Shown here in pieces: positions 7,788-14,656 of a stretch of 21,149 nucleotides of DNA. The notes below the pieces were generated by a model, which searched no databases, was not told the DNA's origin, and saw nothing but the letters and a program-made list of their open reading frames with translations. The stretch comes from Gemmatimonadota bacterium. Lineage in GTDB: Bacteria > Gemmatimonadota > Gemmatimonadetes > Longimicrobiales > Gaopeijiaceae. How positions within the stretch are numbered: the stretch's first letter is position 1; each line of letters starts with the position of its first letter. The DNA is taken from assembly GCA_003567615.1 (NCBI GenBank), contig PWZC01000205.1, positions 1-21,149 on the forward strand, given 5' to 3'. Made by a program: the position numbers and the translations under genes.

Positions 7788-8776
7788 CGGACAGGGCAAA
7801 TGGACGAGGCGAGGGGAATCGGCCGCGTCGGGTGCTGGTGACGGGTGGGGCCGGGTTCATCGGGAGCCACGTTGCCGAGGGGTACCTGGCTCGGGGCGAT
7901 GAGGTCTGGATCGTGGACGATCTGTCGTCGGGGCGGCGGGAGAACATCCCGGACGGGGCCACCTTCCACGAAATGTCCATCGGCGATCCGGCCCTGGCCG
8001 ACCTCTGCCATGATGTTCGCTTCGATCTGGTAAACCATCACGCCGCCCAGATCGACGTCCGCATTTCGGTGGCGGACCCCGCCCGGGACGCCCGCATCAA
8101 CATCATGGGACTTCTGAACCTCCTGGAAGCGGCCCGACGATCCGGAACGCGGCGGGTGGTGTATGTCTCTTCCGGCGGGGTGGTCTACGGAGAGCCCCAT
8201 GAGCGGCCGACCCCGGAGATCTATCCGAAGCGGCCCCTGTCGCCCTATGGGGTGTCCAAGTTGGCCGGCGAGTTCTACCTGAACTACTACCGCGAAGTGC
8301 ACGGGATGGACTATGTTGCGCTCCGTTATTCCAATGTCTACGGACCCCGTCAGGACCCCCACGGCGAGGCCGGGGTGGTGGCCATCTTCTGCAACCGGCT
8401 CCTGTCTGGCGAGGAGATCCACATCTTCGGCGACGGCGAGCAGACCCGGGACTATGTGTTCGTGAAGGACGTGGTGCAGGCGAACCTCCGTGTCTCGGAG
8501 ATGTCCCTGCCGGAGACCGGCACACTGGACGACCGGGCCTTCAACGTGGCCACCGGGCGGGGGACCAGCGTGAACCGTCTGGCCGACCTGCTGGAGGCCG
8601 CCTCCGGGCGCCGGACGGCCCGCTCCTTCCGGGCGGCCAGGAAGGGGGAACTCCGTCACAGCATGCTGGATACCACGCGTCTGTCGGCTCGGGGCTGGTC
8701 TCCGCGTTACTCCCTGAAGGACGGCCTCCGGGAGACGTTCGAGTACATCGCCGCCCACACGGCCGCCGCAACCTGA
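7784..8776 (+). CDS. NAD-dependent epimerase/dehydratase, UDP-glucose 4-epimerase-like (extended SDR)
   Basis: 330-residue extended short-chain dehydrogenase of the nucleotide-sugar epimerase/dehydratase family, acting in the cytoplasm on an NDP-sugar. It shows the Rossmann motif GGAGFIG at residues 21-27 and the NAD adenine contact region WIVDDLSSG. The catalytic Ser is in VYVSSGG (129-130), the catalytic pair is Y155 and K159 in SPYGVSK, and the substrate-side motifs RYSNVYGPRQ and GDGEQTRDYVFVKDVV are present. The motif set fits GalE-like 4-epimerases, but glucose/galactose versus N-acetyl or uronic substrates cannot be told. The ATG overlaps the hemA stop (ATGA). The first 15 residues are a short polar extension. 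Likely feeds surface polysaccharide or lipopolysaccharide synthesis. Confidence 0.9.
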   Translation: MTDRANGRGEGNRPRRVLVTGGAGFIGSHVAEGYLARGDEVWIVDDLSSGRRENIPDGATFHEMSIGDPALADLCHDVRFDLVNHHAAQIDVRISVADPARDARINIMGLLNLLEAARRSGTRRVVYVSSGGVVYGEPHERPTPEIYPKRPLSPYGVSKLAGEFYLNYYREVHGMDYVALRYSNVYGPRQDPHGEAGVVAIFCNRLLSGEEIHIFGDGEQTRDYVFVKDVVQANLRVSEMSLPETGTLDDRAFNVATGRGTSVNRLADLLEAASGRRTARSFRAARKGELRHSMLDTTRLSARGWSPRYSLKDGLRETFEYIAAHTAAAT

Positions 8777-8795
8777 CCACCTTCAACGAATCCCG

Positions 8796-9518
8796 ATGAT
8801 CCACCTCCTTCTCATGCAGGCAGGACGCCAGGTGCCCGAGTCCGCCTGGGACCTGATCTGGGGCGGTACCCTCCCCACCAAGATCGTCCTCCTCGTCCTG
8901 GCCGCATTCTCCATCGGAAGCTGGGTCATCATCTTCTGGAAGTGGAAGCACTTCCGGGAGGTTCGCCGCGAGGGCGATCGGTTCCTGGACGCCATGGAGC
9001 GGGCCCAGCGCCTCGAAGATGCCTACCGCCTCATCATCTCGCTGCCCGATTCGCCCTACGGGCGTGTCTTCCGGCAGGGGGTGAACTTCTTCAGCGAGCT
9101 CCGCCCCGGTGCGCTACGCGAGGGGGCTCCCAAGTCGGAAGGGCTCTCCCTGACCCAGCTCGAAGCGCTTCGCATGACGCTGGAGAAGGAGGAATCGGAG
9201 GAGCGGGACGAGCTGGCGGTGGGGCTCACCTGGCTCGCCGTCATCGGTTCCATTTCGCCTCTGCTCGGCCTCATGGGGACCGTCATCGGTGTCATGAACG
9301 CCTTCCTGGGGATCGTGGCCACCGGCTCCACCAACATCGGCGCCGTGGCACCCGGCGTGGCCGAAGCGCTGGTCCCCACGGTGGTGGGACTGGCCGTCGC
9401 CATCCCCGCCGTCATCGGCTACAACTACTACGTGGCCCGGCTGAACTCGGTGGCCAGCGAGCTCGAAGGGTTCTCCAGCGAATTCATCGGGACGCTGGCG
9501 CGTGAGGGGCGGGTGTGA
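8796..9518 (+). CDS. tolQ: TolQ/ExbB-family proton-channel subunit
   Basis: Inner-membrane stator subunit that with TolR uses the proton motive force to energise TolA and hence Pal. 240 residues with three hydrophobic segments, at about 27-48, 146-172 and 188-212. The family signature GLTWLAVIGSISPLLGLMGTVIGVMNAF spans the second helix, and the third region IGAVAPGVAEALVPTVVGLAVAIPAVIGYNYY is equally typical of MotA/TolQ/ExbB. Context (tolR, TonB/TolA-like, tolB, pal, cpoB directly after) decides TolQ over ExbB. The ATG at 8796 has no evident Shine-Dalgarno; an ATG six codons later is possible. Its stop overlaps the tolR GTG. Confidence 0.92.
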   Translation: MIHLLLMQAGRQVPESAWDLIWGGTLPTKIVLLVLAAFSIGSWVIIFWKWKHFREVRREGDRFLDAMERAQRLEDAYRLIISLPDSPYGRVFRQGVNFFSELRPGALREGAPKSEGLSLTQLEALRMTLEKEESEERDELAVGLTWLAVIGSISPLLGLMGTVIGVMNAFLGIVATGSTNIGAVAPGVAEALVPTVVGLAVAIPAVIGYNYYVARLNSVASELEGFSSEFIGTLAREGRV

Positions 9519-9952
9519 CGAACGGACGTCGCCGCCGGGGGGGGAAGGGCGGCCTGCCCGTCAACGCCGAGATCAACGTCACCTCCCTCATCGATGTGGC
9601 GTTTACTCTCCTCGTCATCTTCATCATCACGGCCCCTATGCTGCAGGGCGGGCTCGAGGTGCAGCTCCCCCGGGCCCAGATCCAGCCCATCACCGCCCAG
9701 GACGATCCATTCATCGTCTCGGTGGATGACGAGGGACAGGTCTATGTGGGCGAGACGCCTGTGACGGTAGAGGAGTTCGCCGAGGCCTTCCCCCAGCTCT
9801 TCCAGGCCGCCGGCGTCCAGGTCATCTATGTGAAGGGCGACGAACGGGCCCTCTACGGCGAACTGTTCAGGGTGATCACCACCGTGGCCCGGACCGCGCA
9901 GGAGGAAGGCGTGCGCTGGGCCCTCATCGGTGAACCCGAGACCGTGCGCTGA
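9515..9952 (+). CDS. tolR: TolR/ExbD-family protein
   Basis: Partner of TolQ in the proton-driven motor: a short cytoplasmic tail, one transmembrane helix, then a periplasmic domain. The 145-residue product has a basic N-terminus (GRRRRGGKGG) and the signature NVTSLIDVAFTLLVIFIITAP, in which D27 corresponds to the essential proton-translocating aspartate of the TolR/ExbD helix. The periplasmic part contains VSVDDEGQVYVG and a C-terminal VIYVKGDERALYGELFRVI typical of the family. The GTG start overlaps the tolQ stop (GTGA), implying coupled translation and balanced stoichiometry. TolR is favoured over ExbD by the downstream tolB and pal. Confidence 0.93.
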   Translation: MTNGRRRRGGKGGLPVNAEINVTSLIDVAFTLLVIFIITAPMLQGGLEVQLPRAQIQPITAQDDPFIVSVDDEGQVYVGETPVTVEEFAEAFPQLFQAAGVQVIYVKGDERALYGELFRVITTVARTAQEEGVRWALIGEPETVR

Positions 9953-10026
9953 ATCCGGATCCCGTGGCCGGCAAGGGAGGGGGTGGGAGCAACCTGTCCG
10001 GGACCGGTGTAGGATCGAGAAGTCCC

Positions 10027-10803
10027 ATGACCTCTCCTGACCTGAACCCCCGTCGACCGGGCCGGCGTCCCATCCTGGCCTCCGTGGCGCTCCACGTCTT
10101 CTTCGTGGTGGCGGCATGGTGGCTCCATGCCCAGGCCAACACGCCCATCGAATACGTGGCCTTTGAGATGGAGATGATCTCCATGGCCGAGTTGGAGGAG
10201 ATGACCGACGCCCTCCCCCAGCCCGACGAGGTGGTCATGCCCGATCCGGACCCCATTCCGCCTCAGCCCGAACCGGAGCCGGAACCCGAACCCCTTCCTC
10301 CCGAGCCGGAGCCCGAACCCGAGCCGCCGCCCCCCGAACCGGAACCGGAGCCGGAGCCCGAACCGGAGCCGGAACCTGAACCGGAGCCTACTCCGCCGCG
10401 GGAAGAAGCCCCGCCCCGGGAAGAGGCGCCGCCTCGGGAGGACCCCCCTGCGGAACCCTCGAGTGCCGAGATCGCTACACGGATGGAGGGACTGCAGCGG
10501 GACTTCCCGGCGTACTATTCGCGCATCGTCCAGGAGATCCAGCGTTGTTTCCGGGCTCCCACGGGGTCCGATCGGGGTACGGCAGTAGTGCGCTTCGAGA
10601 TCGTGTCGGACGGATCGATCCCCACGGCGAGCATCTCACTGCACCAGCGCTCGGGCAACGCCCGGTTGGACGTGGCGGCGCTCGGGGCCATCGAATGCGC
10701 GGGAGGGGGGCGTTTCGGTCCCCTCCCGTCCGATCTGCCCTTCGACCGGTTGCCGGTCCAGTTCACCTTCAGCCCCGCCGGCACTCGGGGGGGCGGTCCA
10801 TGA
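10027..10803 (+). CDS. TolA/TonB-like energy transducer with Pro-Glu spacer
   Basis: Fills the tolA slot. From the ATG at 10027 the 258-residue product has a basic cytoplasmic tail, one membrane anchor (about 15-33) and a long Pro-Glu repeat spacer (about 79-123) plus PPREEA repeats. Its globular C-terminal domain (about 150-258) contains FEIVSDGSI, as in TonB/TolA C-terminal domains. Two cysteines, C174 (IQRCFRAP) and C224 (GAIECAGG), could form a disulfide in that domain. TolA of E. coli has a long Ala/Lys-rich helix instead; the Pro-Glu rod is TonB-like, while the gene context is Tol. The start is uncertain: GTG at 9964, 11 bases after tolR, would add 21 residues. I chose the ATG because a short cytoplasmic tail is usual. 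The stop overlaps the tolB ATG. Confidence 0.85.
   Translation: MTSPDLNPRRPGRRPILASVALHVFFVVAAWWLHAQANTPIEYVAFEMEMISMAELEEMTDALPQPDEVVMPDPDPIPPQPEPEPEPEPLPPEPEPEPEPPPPEPEPEPEPEPEPEPEPEPTPPREEAPPREEAPPREDPPAEPSSAEIATRMEGLQRDFPAYYSRIVQEIQRCFRAPTGSDRGTAVVRFEIVSDGSIPTASISLHQRSGNARLDVAALGAIECAGGGRFGPLPSDLPFDRLPVQFTFSPAGTRGGGP
10264..10449 (+). repeat. Pro-Glu dipeptide and PPREEA repeat tract in the TolA/TonB-like gene
   Basis: A low-complexity stretch of six-base units of the type CC(N)GA(R), with variable third positions, encodes more than fifteen Pro-Glu dipeptides interrupted by LPP and PPP. It is followed at about 10393-10449 by about three 18-base units encoding PPREEA/PPREDP. Varying synonymous codons show it is an old, protein-level repeat rather than a fresh microsatellite. 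It forms an extended periplasm-spanning rod. Confidence 0.85.
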
Positions 10804-12251
10804 TGTCCACTGAATCGGAGACGATGATGGCTCGGAATCGGCACGGCGACGGACGGCGGGGACGCGGGTTCCTGGCAGGTATCGTTCTTCCCTTCCTCCT
10901 GACGCTGGCGCCGGGGTTGGCGTTGGCGCCGGGACTCGGTGCCCAGGACGTGGAAGATGGCTTCCCCGGGGTGAGTCTGGGCCTTCTCTTTGAGGGGCGC
11001 ACGCAGCCCGTCATTGCCATCCAGCCGTTCGAGGGCGGAGCGGTGGCGCAGAGGGCCGAGAACATCGTGGCCCGCAATCTTCGGCATTCCAACCGGTTCA
11101 GGGTTCTGGACTCCATCCCCGAGGCCTTCACCCGTGGCCAGGAGACGGTGGACTACGCGCTCTGGGACCAGCTCGGAGCCGACTGGTTGGTGACCGGGCG
11201 GCTGGACGGCGCGGGTACCCTGGTTCTGGAGGTCCACGATGTGATCTACCGGGAGACCCGGGACTCGGGGCGATTCCCCATCCTGGCTCCGGACCACGGG
11301 GACTTCCGGCTCTCGGTGCACATCGCGTCCGATGCCGTGGTGCAGTGGGTCTTCAACGAGCCTGGCATCGCCGCTTCCCGAATCGTCTTCTCCCGCCGCA
11401 TGGACGATGGGTCCCAGGACCTCTGGATGGTGGATGCCGATGGTGAGAACCTGCAGCGGATCACCCGGGATCGCCCCGAGGAGGATGGGCACCCCCTGGC
11501 CATGTCCCCGGCATGGTCACCGGACGGGCGGCGCGTGGTCTACACCTCCTACCGGAGCGGTCTGCCCCGGGTCTACGAGTTGAATCTGGAGACCGGTGAG
11601 CGGCGGAGCGTCCCTGCGCCCATGGCCGGGGATTACATCACCCCCACCTACCTTCCCGACGGGGAGCGCGTCGCCTTTGCCGTCAACGCCGGACGCAACT
11701 CGGGGCTCTTCACCTACAACATCGTGGAGCAGTGCTGCTTCGAGGAGTTGACCCGGGGGCGCTGGGAGGACATCTCCCCCACCTTCTCGCCCGACGGCAG
11801 CCAGTTCGCCTTCAACTCCAACCGCCTCGGCGTCGGTGCCCCGCAGATCTACCGGATGCCCTTGAGGGGCGGGCAGGCCACCATCGTCTCACCCTACCTC
11901 TACGAGCGCCCCGGCTACTACACCTCGCCGGATTGGTCGCCGGTGGGTGATCGCATCGCCTATCACGGCCGTATCGACCGGCGGGGAACCCACCAGATCC
12001 TGGTCTCCGAGATCGGACGTCGCGGGCGGGTGGTGCAGTTGACGCGGGAAGGGAACAACCAGGATCCGAGCTGGGCGCCGGATGGCCGCCATCTGGTCTT
12101 CGCCGCCGAGCGGAACTGGGGCCGCGCCCTCATGATCGTGGATACGGAGACCGGCGCCACCCGTACCCTGGTTTCGGGGATCGTGGCGCGGATGCCGGCG
12201 TGGTCGCCGTCGCTCAGCGTGCGGCCGGCGGTGGACGCGGAGGCTCCCTGA
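10800..12251 (+). CDS. tolB: Tol-Pal system beta-propeller protein TolB
   Basis: Periplasmic protein that binds Pal and is displaced by TolA, controlling when Pal binds peptidoglycan. The 483-residue product has a signal peptide (hydrophobic 24-47, probable cleavage A48/Q49). A TolB N-terminal alpha/beta domain follows (NIVARNLRHSNRFRVLDS, then WDQLGADWLVTGRL). A C-terminal six-bladed propeller carries repeated PD40/WD40-like blades, e.g. PAWSPDGRRVVYTSYRSG, PTFSPDGSQFAFNSNR and PSWAPDGRHLVFAAER. The start at 10800 overlaps the upstream stop (ATGA); the ATG at 10827 is an alternative, with GGAG at 10817-10820 six bases ahead, giving a shorter n-region. Size is slightly above the usual 430-450. 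pal follows only after a 415-base gap. Confidence 0.95.
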   Translation: MMSTESETMMARNRHGDGRRGRGFLAGIVLPFLLTLAPGLALAPGLGAQDVEDGFPGVSLGLLFEGRTQPVIAIQPFEGGAVAQRAENIVARNLRHSNRFRVLDSIPEAFTRGQETVDYALWDQLGADWLVTGRLDGAGTLVLEVHDVIYRETRDSGRFPILAPDHGDFRLSVHIASDAVVQWVFNEPGIAASRIVFSRRMDDGSQDLWMVDADGENLQRITRDRPEEDGHPLAMSPAWSPDGRRVVYTSYRSGLPRVYELNLETGERRSVPAPMAGDYITPTYLPDGERVAFAVNAGRNSGLFTYNIVEQCCFEELTRGRWEDISPTFSPDGSQFAFNSNRLGVGAPQIYRMPLRGGQATIVSPYLYERPGYYTSPDWSPVGDRIAYHGRIDRRGTHQILVSEIGRRGRVVQLTREGNNQDPSWAPDGRHLVFAAERNWGRALMIVDTETGATRTLVSGIVARMPAWSPSLSVRPAVDAEAP

Positions 12252-12324
12252 GCGGACGGGAGGGCGGACAGGGTCGGCGAATCCCCCCTTTGTGGGGCGG
12301 GGCCGAGAGTGCGCAAGGAGGATT

Positions 12325-12345
12325 GCGGGGGGGAGTGGCCCCCGC
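12325..12345 (+). terminator. GC-rich stem-loop downstream of tolB, possible terminator
   Basis: Perfect 7-bp stem GCGGGGG/CCCCCGC with loop GGAGTGG, 74 bases after the tolB stop. It is followed by TTGCAGCG, without a real T-run, so factor-independent termination is doubtful. It could instead be an mRNA 3'-end stabiliser. Position after the last gene of the tolQ-tolB group is the main argument. Confidence 0.4.
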
Positions 12346-12424
12346 TTGCAGCGTATGTTAGCTTTCCGGATCTTTGGAACAGGATTCAACGGTCGCGCAG
12401 GGGAGTTGGGACGGAGTGCGACGT

Positions 12425-12456
12425 TTGCATTCGAAACGCCGCTTCCCTATATGCAA
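12425..12456 (+). promoter_or_regulatory. Candidate promoter / inverted repeat upstream of pal
   Basis: TTGCAT at 12425-12430 and TATATG at 12448-12453 are separated by 17 bases, a spacing and partial match (3/6 and 4/6) to a housekeeping -35/-10 pair in otherwise GC-rich DNA. The same -35 hexamer is the reverse complement of ATGCAA at 12451-12456, which overlaps the -10, so the pair could also be an operator-like inverted repeat. It would give pal a leader of roughly 200 bases. Weak evidence on its own. Confidence 0.35.
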
Positions 12457-12666
12457 TGGAGGAGGATCCCCCGGCTCCGACCGGGCGGCCGAAGGGGGGG
12501 GACCGTACATGGATCCGAGCTTTTCCCAGTGGTGTAGCAGAGACGGCCCGGGAGGTCCGGCCTTTCCTGTGAAAGCCAAAATGGGGAACCGTGCCGGATC
12601 GGACGACGGTGCCAGTCGTGTCCAATCGCTTGTATCGCCAACTTCTTTTTACCAGGAGTAATTGCG

Positions 12667-13245
12667 ATGTACCGTCGACTTCTCGTCGTCGCAGTTCTGT
12701 TGATCGGGGTCAGTGTAGGCGCTTGCCGCCGCGAGGCCCCCGAACCCCCCGCTCCGCCGCCCGCCGAGGAGACGGGTCCCGACCTGGATTCCCTCCGTGC
12801 GTACGAGGATTCCGTTCGGGCCGCCCGGGAAGCCGAGGAGCGGGCACGAGCCGAGCGCGAGCGTGCCATCGCTGATGCCCGGGCCATCCTTGAGCAGCGC
12901 GTGAACTTCGACTTCGACGAGTCGACGATCCGTTCCGACGCGGCTCAGGTGCTGCGGCAGAAGGTGGCGATCCTCCGTTCCAGCCCCGACGTGCAGCTTC
13001 GCCTTGAAGGTCATACCGACGAGCGCGGATCGGCGGAGTACAACCAGGCCCTCGGGTCGCGCCGTGCCCAGGCGGTCCTGGATTTCTTCCTGGACGAAGG
13101 GCTTTCCGAAAGCCGGTTCGTGACCACCTCCTATGGTGAGGAGCGGCCGCTGGTATCGGCCAGTAACGAGCAGGCATGGGCCCAGAATCGTCGGGTGGAG
13201 TTTGTCATCACCGCCGGTGCAGCCTCCATCAGTCCTCCCGAGTGA
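12667..13245 (+). CDS. pal: Peptidoglycan-associated lipoprotein Pal
   Basis: Outer-membrane lipoprotein that binds peptidoglycan and TolB, tethering the outer membrane to the wall during division. 192 residues. A lipoprotein signal ends in the lipobox VGAC with the lipidated cysteine C20 and Arg at +2, compatible with outer-membrane sorting. A Pro/Glu linker follows, then a short Ala/Glu/Arg-rich helical stretch (55-75). The OmpA-like domain spans about 77-190, with NFDFDESTIRSDAAQVL, the peptidoglycan-binding LEGHTDERGSAEYNQALGSRRAQAV segment, and NRRVEFVI near the end. AGGAG at 12654-12658, eight bases before the ATG, fixes the start. It follows a long gap and so probably has its own promoter. 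Confidence 0.96.
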   Translation: MYRRLLVVAVLLIGVSVGACRREAPEPPAPPPAEETGPDLDSLRAYEDSVRAAREAEERARAERERAIADARAILEQRVNFDFDESTIRSDAAQVLRQKVAILRSSPDVQLRLEGHTDERGSAEYNQALGSRRAQAVLDFFLDEGLSESRFVTTSYGEERPLVSASNEQAWAQNRRVEFVITAGAASISPPE

Positions 13246-13283
13246 TTCGAAGCCGCAATGCGGCCCGATCCGCTTAAGAATCA

Positions 13284-13296
13284 AGGCTTTACGCCT
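13284..13296 (+). other. Small stem-loop between pal and cpoB
   Basis: AGGC (13284-13287) and GCCT (13293-13296) pair around a TTTAC loop, with two further outer pairs across a one-base bulge. It sits just upstream of the GAGG at 13302-13305 that precedes cpoB, and another five-base stem (GCCGC/GCGGC, 13252-13264) lies closer to pal. Short stems like these are common by chance. Confidence 0.3.
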
Positions 13297-13313
13297 GAAT
13301 TGAGGTCGTCGTC

Positions 13314-14120
13314 ATGAGGAAAACCCCTCCCCCAGCCCGACAGACTCCCGCGATCCGTCCAAGACGGTTCCGGGTTGGGGGAGGGGTCTGTCTTTTCCTC
13401 CTGTTTGCCCTCCTGATTCCCCTCACGGGGTGCGCGACCAAGGCTGACGTGAGAGACCTCCGGGGTGAGATCCGTGAGCTCTCGCAGCGGCAGGAGGCAC
13501 TGATGCGGGAGCTTCGGGCCGAGCAGCGGGCCCAGGGGGATTCCATCGGCGTCCTGTCCGAGAGGTCCCGCCAGCATCAGTTGCAGCTCAGTCGCCAGCT
13601 TCGCGATATGGAGGATCAGTTGATCCGGGTGCAGGAGCTCGCCGGCCTGTCCCAGCAGGAACTGGCGGCGCTCCGGGATCAGATGGACCGCCGGAGCCAG
13701 CAGGAACTCTTCGGTCCCGCCGGTGCAGGTGACGTGGGTGGGAGCGGCGAGGCCCGGGAGATCTACGAAGAGGCCATGACCCAGTATCGTCGCGGTTCGC
13801 TGACGGCGGCCCGGTTTGGCCTGGAGGATGTGGTGGAGAGCTTTCCGAACCATCCCCTGACACCTTCGGCCCGCTACTTCCTCGCCGACATCATGGCTCA
13901 GCAGGATGAGCTGGAGGCGGCGGTGGAGGCATTTCTCCGGATTCCTGAGTTTCATCCGGATGCGGAGCGTGTTCCATACGCCCTCTACCGGGTGGGTCTC
14001 CTGCACCAGGAACTGGGGAACCGGGGTGAGGCCCGGGAGTTTCTCGAGCGGGTCGTGAATACCTGGCCGGATTCCGACGTGGCGGACATGGCCCGGAGGG
14101 CGCTCCAGGAACTGGGCTGA
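13314..14120 (+). CDS. cpoB: Cell division coordinator CpoB/YbgF-like TPR lipoprotein
   Basis: Last gene of the Tol-Pal group; the family links Tol-Pal to peptidoglycan synthesis at division. 268 residues. The n-region is long (RPRRFRVGGG), followed by a hydrophobic helix and the lipobox LTGC, giving lipidated C40; E. coli CpoB is soluble periplasmic, so lipidation is a difference. Residues about 43-125 form a Glu/Gln/Arg-rich coiled coil. Tetratricopeptide repeats occupy about 143-268, including REIYEEAMTQYRRGSL, YFLADIMAQQDELEAAVEAF and YRVGLLHQELGNRGEAREFL. GAGG at 13302-13305 is eight bases before the ATG. No GTG, ATG or TTG start lies between it and the signal helix in this frame. A very strong hairpin covers codons 4-25. 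Confidence 0.9.
   Translation: MRKTPPPARQTPAIRPRRFRVGGGVCLFLLFALLIPLTGCATKADVRDLRGEIRELSQRQEALMRELRAEQRAQGDSIGVLSERSRQHQLQLSRQLRDMEDQLIRVQELAGLSQQELAALRDQMDRRSQQELFGPAGAGDVGGSGEAREIYEEAMTQYRRGSLTAARFGLEDVVESFPNHPLTPSARYFLADIMAQQDELEAAVEAFLRIPEFHPDAERVPYALYRVGLLHQELGNRGEAREFLERVVNTWPDSDVADMARRALQELG
13323..13387 (+). promoter_or_regulatory. 17-bp GC-rich hairpin inside the 5' end of cpoB (terminator/attenuator-like)
   Basis: Left arm 13323-13339 (ACCCCTCCCCCAGCCCG) pairs with right arm 13371-13387 over 17 bp with one G-U wobble. The 31-base loop contains a second stem, CCGTC/GACGG (13355-13359 and 13363-13367). A pyrimidine- and T-rich stretch (TCTGTCTTTTCC) follows the right arm, as in intrinsic terminators. 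A competing 7-bp helix, GACAGAC (13339-13345) with GTCTGTC (13386-13392), is also possible. All of it lies within translated cpoB codons. Structure is seen directly; any regulatory function is inference. Confidence 0.65.
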
Positions 14121-14136
14121 GCCCAGGGCCCCGCCC

Positions 14137-14637
14137 ATGCGTTGTCCCTCTTGCGACTCCCCTCAGAACCGGGTGGTGGACACCCGGTCGAGCCGAGGGG
14201 GGCGAGCCCTTCGTCGGCGCCGGGAATGCGGCGATTGTAGTTTCCGTTTCACCACGTACGAGTACGTGGAAGAGCGCCCCATCCAGGTGCTCAAACGGAG
14301 CGGTGCGGCCGAGGACTTCGATCGAGCCAAGTTGGTTCGTGCCGTGAAGCTGGCCTGCGCCAAGCGACCGGTTTCCCTGTCGGAGATCGAGGGCATCGCC
14401 GACGAGGTGGAAGACCTTCTCTCCCGCCAGGCGGGGTTGGAGGTTCCGAGCCAGGAGATTGGAGAGGCGGTGATGCGGCGGCTCAAGCCTCTCGACCGTG
14501 TGGCCTACATCCGCTTCGCTTCGGTATACCGGAATTTCCAGGATCCCGACGAGTTCCAGGAGGTGATCCACGAGATGCAGGAGGGGGCCCGCAAGGAGCT
14601 TCAACAGAAGCACCAATCGGAACTGCCCCTGAGCTGA
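14137..14637 (+). CDS. nrdR: Transcriptional repressor NrdR
   Basis: Nucleotide-sensing repressor of ribonucleotide reductase genes. 166 residues, typical length. The N-terminal zinc ribbon uses C3, C6, C31 and C34 (MRCPSC ... RRRRECGDC), followed by FRFTTYEYVEERPI. An ATP-cone domain covers about 49-139 (VLKRSGAAEDFDRAKLVRAVKLAC ... RVAYIRFASVYRNF). It senses ATP/dATP and binds NrdR boxes at nrd promoters. The ATG lies 16 bases after the cpoB stop without a clear Shine-Dalgarno. No nrd gene is in this window, so it acts at a distance. Identity is secure. Confidence 0.97.
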   Translation: MRCPSCDSPQNRVVDTRSSRGGRALRRRRECGDCSFRFTTYEYVEERPIQVLKRSGAAEDFDRAKLVRAVKLACAKRPVSLSEIEGIADEVEDLLSRQAGLEVPSQEIGEAVMRRLKPLDRVAYIRFASVYRNFQDPDEFQEVIHEMQEGARKELQQKHQSELPLS

Positions 14638-14656
14638 CCTCTCCCAGCCTGCATCC

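Larger units (their letters stand above)
12252..12666 (+). other. 415-bp gene-free gap between tolB and pal, rich in hairpins
   Basis: No open frame here looks like a gene: frames at 12309-12572 and 12374-12661 are low-complexity, lack a convincing start and are crossed by equally long frames on the other strand. What it does hold is local inverted repeats. GCGGGGG/CCCCCGC sits at 12325-12331 and 12339-12345 (7 bp, 7-base loop). CCCGG/CCGGG is at 12470-12474 and 12481-12485. CTTTC/GAAAG with flanking GG/CC is at 12559-12577, and a GGACGAC/GTC-GT-GTCC stem-loop is at about 12601-12622. A possible promoter is listed separately. The region likely combines tolB termination with a pal leader. I could not match it to a known RNA family. 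Confidence 0.6.

Noticed and set aside
10264..10449. Possible CRISPR or minisatellite array from the repetitive CC-GA units
   Set aside because: The units lack spacers, vary at synonymous positions and encode a Pro-Glu rod in frame with a TolA/TonB-like protein.
12374..12661. 95-codon + frame in the tolB-pal gap, ending just before the pal start
   Set aside because: No Shine-Dalgarno, no recognisable motif, and overlapping frames of similar length exist on both strands; more likely leader RNA.
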